Translations under genes and position numbers: made by a program
NCBI RefSeq assembly: GCF_028737325.1
Contig: NZ_JAQZCH010000001.1
Coordinates: forward strand, 1,552,928-1,616,927
Source: Microbacterium thalli
GTDB lineage: Bacteria > Actinomycetota > Actinomycetes > Actinomycetales > Microbacteriaceae
Direction of reading: 5' to 3'
Length of the DNA: 64,000 bases
The notes under the pieces: generated by a model
Databases searched by the model: none
The model's input: only the letters and a program-made list of their open reading frames with translations
Told to the model about the DNA's origin: nothing
Part shown: piece after piece, positions 61,186 through 64,000 of the stretch
Layout: every line of letters starts with the position of its first letter
Numbering within the stretch: the stretch's first letter is position 1

Positions 61186-62057
61186 CCGCGACAATCCTCC
61201 CCGACACGGGCACGATGGCCGCGCGCGCCGCACCTCGCACCCGCCGGCGCCGCTCGGTCAATCTCGCCGTGGGCGGCATCCTTTTCGGCGTAATCGCGGT
61301 CATCGGCATCGTCTCGGTGTTCTGGACCCCGTTCGCCTTCGACGACACCAGCGGCGGCCGCCTGCAGCCGCCCTCGGGCGAGCATTGGGCGGGCACCGAC
61401 CGGCTGGGCCGCGACCTGTTCACACAGCTGATGATCGGAGCGCGGCTGGCCCTCGCGGTGGGCTTCGGCTCCGTGGCGATCGCCGCGCTGATCGGCATCG
61501 CGCTCGGGCTGCTCGCCGCGGTCGCCCGGCGCTGGATCGACGACGCGCTCACGAGCCTGCTCGACATCGCGATCGCGTTCCCGACCCTGCTGCTGGCGAT
61601 GCTCGTCGTCGCGTGGCGCGGTGCGTCGCTCGAGTCGGCCATCCTCGCGATCGGTCTCGCCGGGGCGGCGGTGATCGCCCGCCTCACCCGCATCGCCGCG
61701 ACGCGGGTGCTGGCGATGGACTACATCACTGCGGCCCGCACGTCCGGCACCGGACGGTGGGGCATTGTGTTCCGGCACGTCCTGCGCAACGTCTGGCCCA
61801 CTCTCATCGTCCCGCTCGCCCTGCAGTTCGGTGGAGCGGTCGGCGCCGAGGCGTCGCTGTCGTACCTCGGCCTCGGCTCGCCGCCGCCGAACGCGTCGTG
61901 GGGCCGGATGCTCGAAGAGGCGCAGAGTACCGTGCTCGTCGCGCCGACGGCGGCGATCCTGCCCGGCATCCTCCTCGTCGCCTTCATCATCGGGGCCAAC
62001 CTGCTCGCCGACGGCCTGCGCGACATCGCCGACCCCACCACGAGGAGCATCGGATGA
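61182..62057 (+). CDS. ABC peptide-importer permease 2 (DppC-like)
   Basis: A 291-residue permease. After a basic N-terminus, TM1 is ILFGVIAVIGIVSVFWTPF, followed by GEHWAGTDRLGRDLFTQLMIGARLALAVGFGSVAI (OppC/DppC core) and the EAA loop YITAARTSGTGRWGIVFRHVLRNVWPTLIVPLALQFG. The ATG overlaps the upstream permease stop (ATGA) and its own end overlaps the next ATPase gene, so the operon is translationally coupled. Confidence 0.94.
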   Translation: MTATILPDTGTMAARAAPRTRRRRSVNLAVGGILFGVIAVIGIVSVFWTPFAFDDTSGGRLQPPSGEHWAGTDRLGRDLFTQLMIGARLALAVGFGSVAIAALIGIALGLLAAVARRWIDDALTSLLDIAIAFPTLLLAMLVVAWRGASLESAILAIGLAGAAVIARLTRIAATRVLAMDYITAARTSGTGRWGIVFRHVLRNVWPTLIVPLALQFGGAVGAEASLSYLGLGSPPPNASWGRMLEEAQSTVLVAPTAAILPGILLVAFIIGANLLADGLRDIADPTTRSIG

Positions 62058-62902
62058 CGGCACTGCTGACCGCGACCGGACTCGGCGTGCGCCTGGGCGA
62101 CGATCGCGCGCTCGTCCACGGCATCGACGTGTCGCTCGAGCGCGGCGAGCGGCTGGGGATCATCGGGGAGTCCGGCTCGGGCAAGTCGCTCACCGCCCTG
62201 TCGATCCTCGGGCTGCTGCCCTACCCCCTGCGTTCGTTCGGTTCGGCCACGATTCAGGTCGACGGCGAACCGGTCGAGGTCGTGGATGCCGCATCCCGGC
62301 GCCTCGACGGGATACGCGGGAGCGTCGTGTCGGCGGTGTTCCAGGAGCCGCTCGCCTCGCTCGACCCGCTCATGCGCGTCGGCAAGCAGCTCGCCTGGCC
62401 GCTCGCCCGCCACCGCGGACTGCGCGGCGACGCGCTACGGCGTGCGGTGTGGGACGCGCTCGCGGAAGTCCAGCTCGCGGAGCCCGAACGCATCGCGCGG
62501 TCCTTCATCCACGAGATCTCGGGCGGACAGCGTCAGCGCGTGGCGATCGCGCTCGCGCTCGCAGCCGGGCCGAGTCTGCTCATCGCCGACGAGCCGACCA
62601 CGGCCCTCGACGTGACCGTGCAGGCCGGCATCCTCGACCTCCTGCAGCGCGAAGTGACCGAGCGCGGGATGTCGCTGATCTTCATCAGCCACGATCTGCC
62701 GGTCGTGTCGCGCGTCGCCGATCGGGTGCTGGTGATGCGCGACGGGCGGCAGGTCGAACTCGGCGAGACGACGCGCTTGCTTCGGGCCCCGCAGCACGAC
62801 TACACCGCACAGCTGGTGGCGGCATCGCGGGCGCTCGACGACTTCCTGCCCGATCCGCCGACGGGCCGGGGCGCCGCCGTGACGCGGGAGGGCTCGCGAT
62901 GA
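62054..62902 (+). CDS. ABC importer ATPase 1 (DppD-like)
   Basis: A 282-residue ATPase: Walker A GESGSGKS, the signature EISGGQRQRVAIALALAAGPSLLIADEPTTALDVTVQAGILDLLQREV, and the H-loop in SLIFISHDLPVVSRVADRVLVM. The roughly 30-residue C-terminal tail with Pro and Arg is shorter than in dipeptide ATPases that carry an Fe-S cluster. Overlaps permease 2 at ATG 62054. Confidence 0.95.
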   Translation: MTALLTATGLGVRLGDDRALVHGIDVSLERGERLGIIGESGSGKSLTALSILGLLPYPLRSFGSATIQVDGEPVEVVDAASRRLDGIRGSVVSAVFQEPLASLDPLMRVGKQLAWPLARHRGLRGDALRRAVWDALAEVQLAEPERIARSFIHEISGGQRQRVAIALALAAGPSLLIADEPTTALDVTVQAGILDLLQREVTERGMSLIFISHDLPVVSRVADRVLVMRDGRQVELGETTRLLRAPQHDYTAQLVAASRALDDFLPDPPTGRGAAVTREGSR

Positions 62903-63678
62903 CCGGCACCGAGACGCCGATGCTCGCCCTCGATCACGTGGACTTCTCGTATGGTGCGTCGCAGCGCGTGCTCCACGATGTCTCGCTGAGCCTCGGTGAG
63001 GGGCAGACGCTCGGTCTGGTGGGGGAGTCGGGTGCCGGCAAGACATCGGTGCTGCGCCTCCTGCTCGGACTCTCGCAGCCGACGGCCGGCCGCGTGTTGT
63101 TCCGGGGCGAGCCGTTGCGCCTGTCGAATCGTGCGCAGGTTCGCTCGCTACGCCGAGAGGTGCAGCCGGTCTACCAGGATCCGTTCTCGTCGCTCGACCC
63201 GCGGATGACCGTGGGCGCTTCGATCGCCGAGCCGCTGCGCGCACTGGGGGTCTCGCGCGCTCGCCATGCCGTGGACGAGCGGGTCGCCGAGCTGCTGACG
63301 GCCGTCGACCTCGCCCCGGACGCCGCGGCCCGGTACCCCGACGCGTTCTCGGGCGGGCAGCGACAGCGCATCGCGATCGCCCGGGCGCTCGCGCCGCGTC
63401 CGAAGCTGCTCCTGGCCGACGAGCCGGTCAGCGCACTGGACACATCCGTGCGAATGCACGTCATCGAGCTGTTCCAGCGTCTGGCAGCGCAGCAGGGGAT
63501 CGGCATGCTGCTCGTCTCGCACGATCTGACCATCGTGTCGGCACTGTGCGAACGGATGATCGTCCTGCAGCACGGGCGTGTGGTCGAAGAGGGTTCGACC
63601 GCGCGACTGCTGGGGTCGCCGACCGAGGACTACACAGCGCGGCTGGTGGCCGCCGTCCCGCGTCTTCCCCCGGTCTGA
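62899..63678 (+). CDS. ABC importer ATPase 2 (DppF-like)
   Basis: A 259-residue ATPase with GESGAGKT, QPVYQDPFSSLDPRMTV, AFSGGQRQRIAIARALAPRPKLLLADEPVSALDTSVRMHVIELFQRL and LLVSHDLTIVSALCERMIVL. It pairs with ATPase 1 to energise the importer. Overlaps the previous gene at ATG 62899 and closes the operon about 260 bp before the rRNA leader. Confidence 0.95.
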   Translation: MTGTETPMLALDHVDFSYGASQRVLHDVSLSLGEGQTLGLVGESGAGKTSVLRLLLGLSQPTAGRVLFRGEPLRLSNRAQVRSLRREVQPVYQDPFSSLDPRMTVGASIAEPLRALGVSRARHAVDERVAELLTAVDLAPDAAARYPDAFSGGQRQRIAIARALAPRPKLLLADEPVSALDTSVRMHVIELFQRLAAQQGIGMLLVSHDLTIVSALCERMIVLQHGRVVEEGSTARLLGSPTEDYTARLVAAVPRLPPV

Positions 63679-64000
63679 GCGTCGCGACACGCCCGGGATG
63701 TCGCGCCGCTTTGCCAGGATGCCCGGAGCCGCGTAACTTATTACTTGTTCGCCCCACAGGGAAGAGCGAGAGGGCCGGAAGGTCCCGCCTCCCTCAAGCG
63801 GAGAACAACCCGAAACAGACGCTCTCGAGCGTCGCAGGTCCAAGACCTGCCACAGGGTCCCGATCACATCCCCAGAGCACACCCGGTTCGCCGAGGTAGG
63901 TTCTGGAACACGATGTCGGTCGGGTATGGTTGTGAAGTTGCCCTCTGGGCTGGCTGTGAGGCTGGTTGGGGGAGCGTCCGATCCTTGAGAACTCAACAGC
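63679..64000 (+). promoter_or_regulatory. Upstream leader region of an rRNA operon (runs off the window)
   Basis: No coding frame is convincing. The last 20 bases (CCTTGAGAACTCAACAGC) are the sequence that in Microbacteriaceae lies in the leader shortly before 16S rRNA, near its boxA-type antitermination site. A possible -10 (TATGGT, 63925-63930) lies about 60 bp before it. Two hairpins, GACGCTC/GAGCGTC and GCAGGTC/GACCTGC, lie near 63819-63852. The 16S gene should begin a few hundred bases beyond the right edge. Confidence 0.6.

Overview
The window is chromosomal DNA of a high-GC actinobacterium, most likely a Microbacteriaceae member close to Microbacterium. The evidence is very GC-rich third codon positions, dense short-spaced genes, many GTG starts, at least ten genes whose start codon lies about 6 nt after a TANNNT -10 hexamer (leaderless style), the class Ib nrdHIEF operon, and a recurring GGATGCC/GGCATCC oligomer that forces rare GAT and GCA codons.

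Layout. 1-6760: a cut sugar O-acetyltransferase with an MmyB-type regulator and divergent cupin; a DrrAB-like ABC exporter co-transcribed with a NarL-type two-component system; small membrane proteins; a cysteine-free HesB-like protein. 6885-9540: tRNA-Arg(CCU) followed by a visibly less GC-rich islet with an AlbA_2/Schlafen-type regulator and a decayed Mrr-like restriction gene. 9545-20600: S4 protein, ABC-F ATPase, GntR plus membrane partner, an HTH/ClpN-SRPBCC pair behind paired palindromic operators, VanZ-like protein, a LysR HTH-only protein, an ABC1 (UbiB-like) kinase and a DEAD-box helicase. 20677-29556: two SDRs, a zinc alcohol dehydrogenase, an MBL-fold hydrolase, a glycosyltransferase, and a GAF-LuxR regulator divergent from a DUF485/ActP acetate-type symporter pair.

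29646-38241: an Ogt-like protein with Ala in place of the acceptor Cys stands divergent from a 1239-residue SF1-helicase-like protein with broken Walker A and B motifs and a nuclease-like tail, followed by a small overlapping gene; then mscL, an FmdB zinc ribbon, 5-formyl-THF cyclo-ligase, galU and a RimJ-type acetyltransferase. 38270-47313: an amidohydrolase, tRNA-Ala(CGC), an FMN reductase, mgtE behind a structured leader, an amino-acid dehydrogenase, a YbaK deacylase, a SixA phosphatase, DUF445 and an acyl-CoA dehydrogenase.

47329-54242: an MFS transporter, then nrdHIEF with DnaA-box-like and NrdR-box-like sites upstream, a new 29-codon gene between two terminators, and rtcB. 54332-58614: a MarR-MFS efflux unit with an inverted repeat over the start codon, a 31-codon gene with strong Shine-Dalgarno and its own terminator, a second MarR, DUF3817, DoxX-like and DUF1684 proteins. 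58688-63678: a complete five-gene peptide/nickel-type ABC importer (binding protein, two permeases, two ATPases) with overlapping junctions. The window ends inside what looks like the leader of an rRNA operon.

No complete mobile element, CRISPR array or biosynthetic cluster was seen. The main candidate for something under-described is the divergent pair of catalytically altered DNA-repair-like proteins at 29646-34242.
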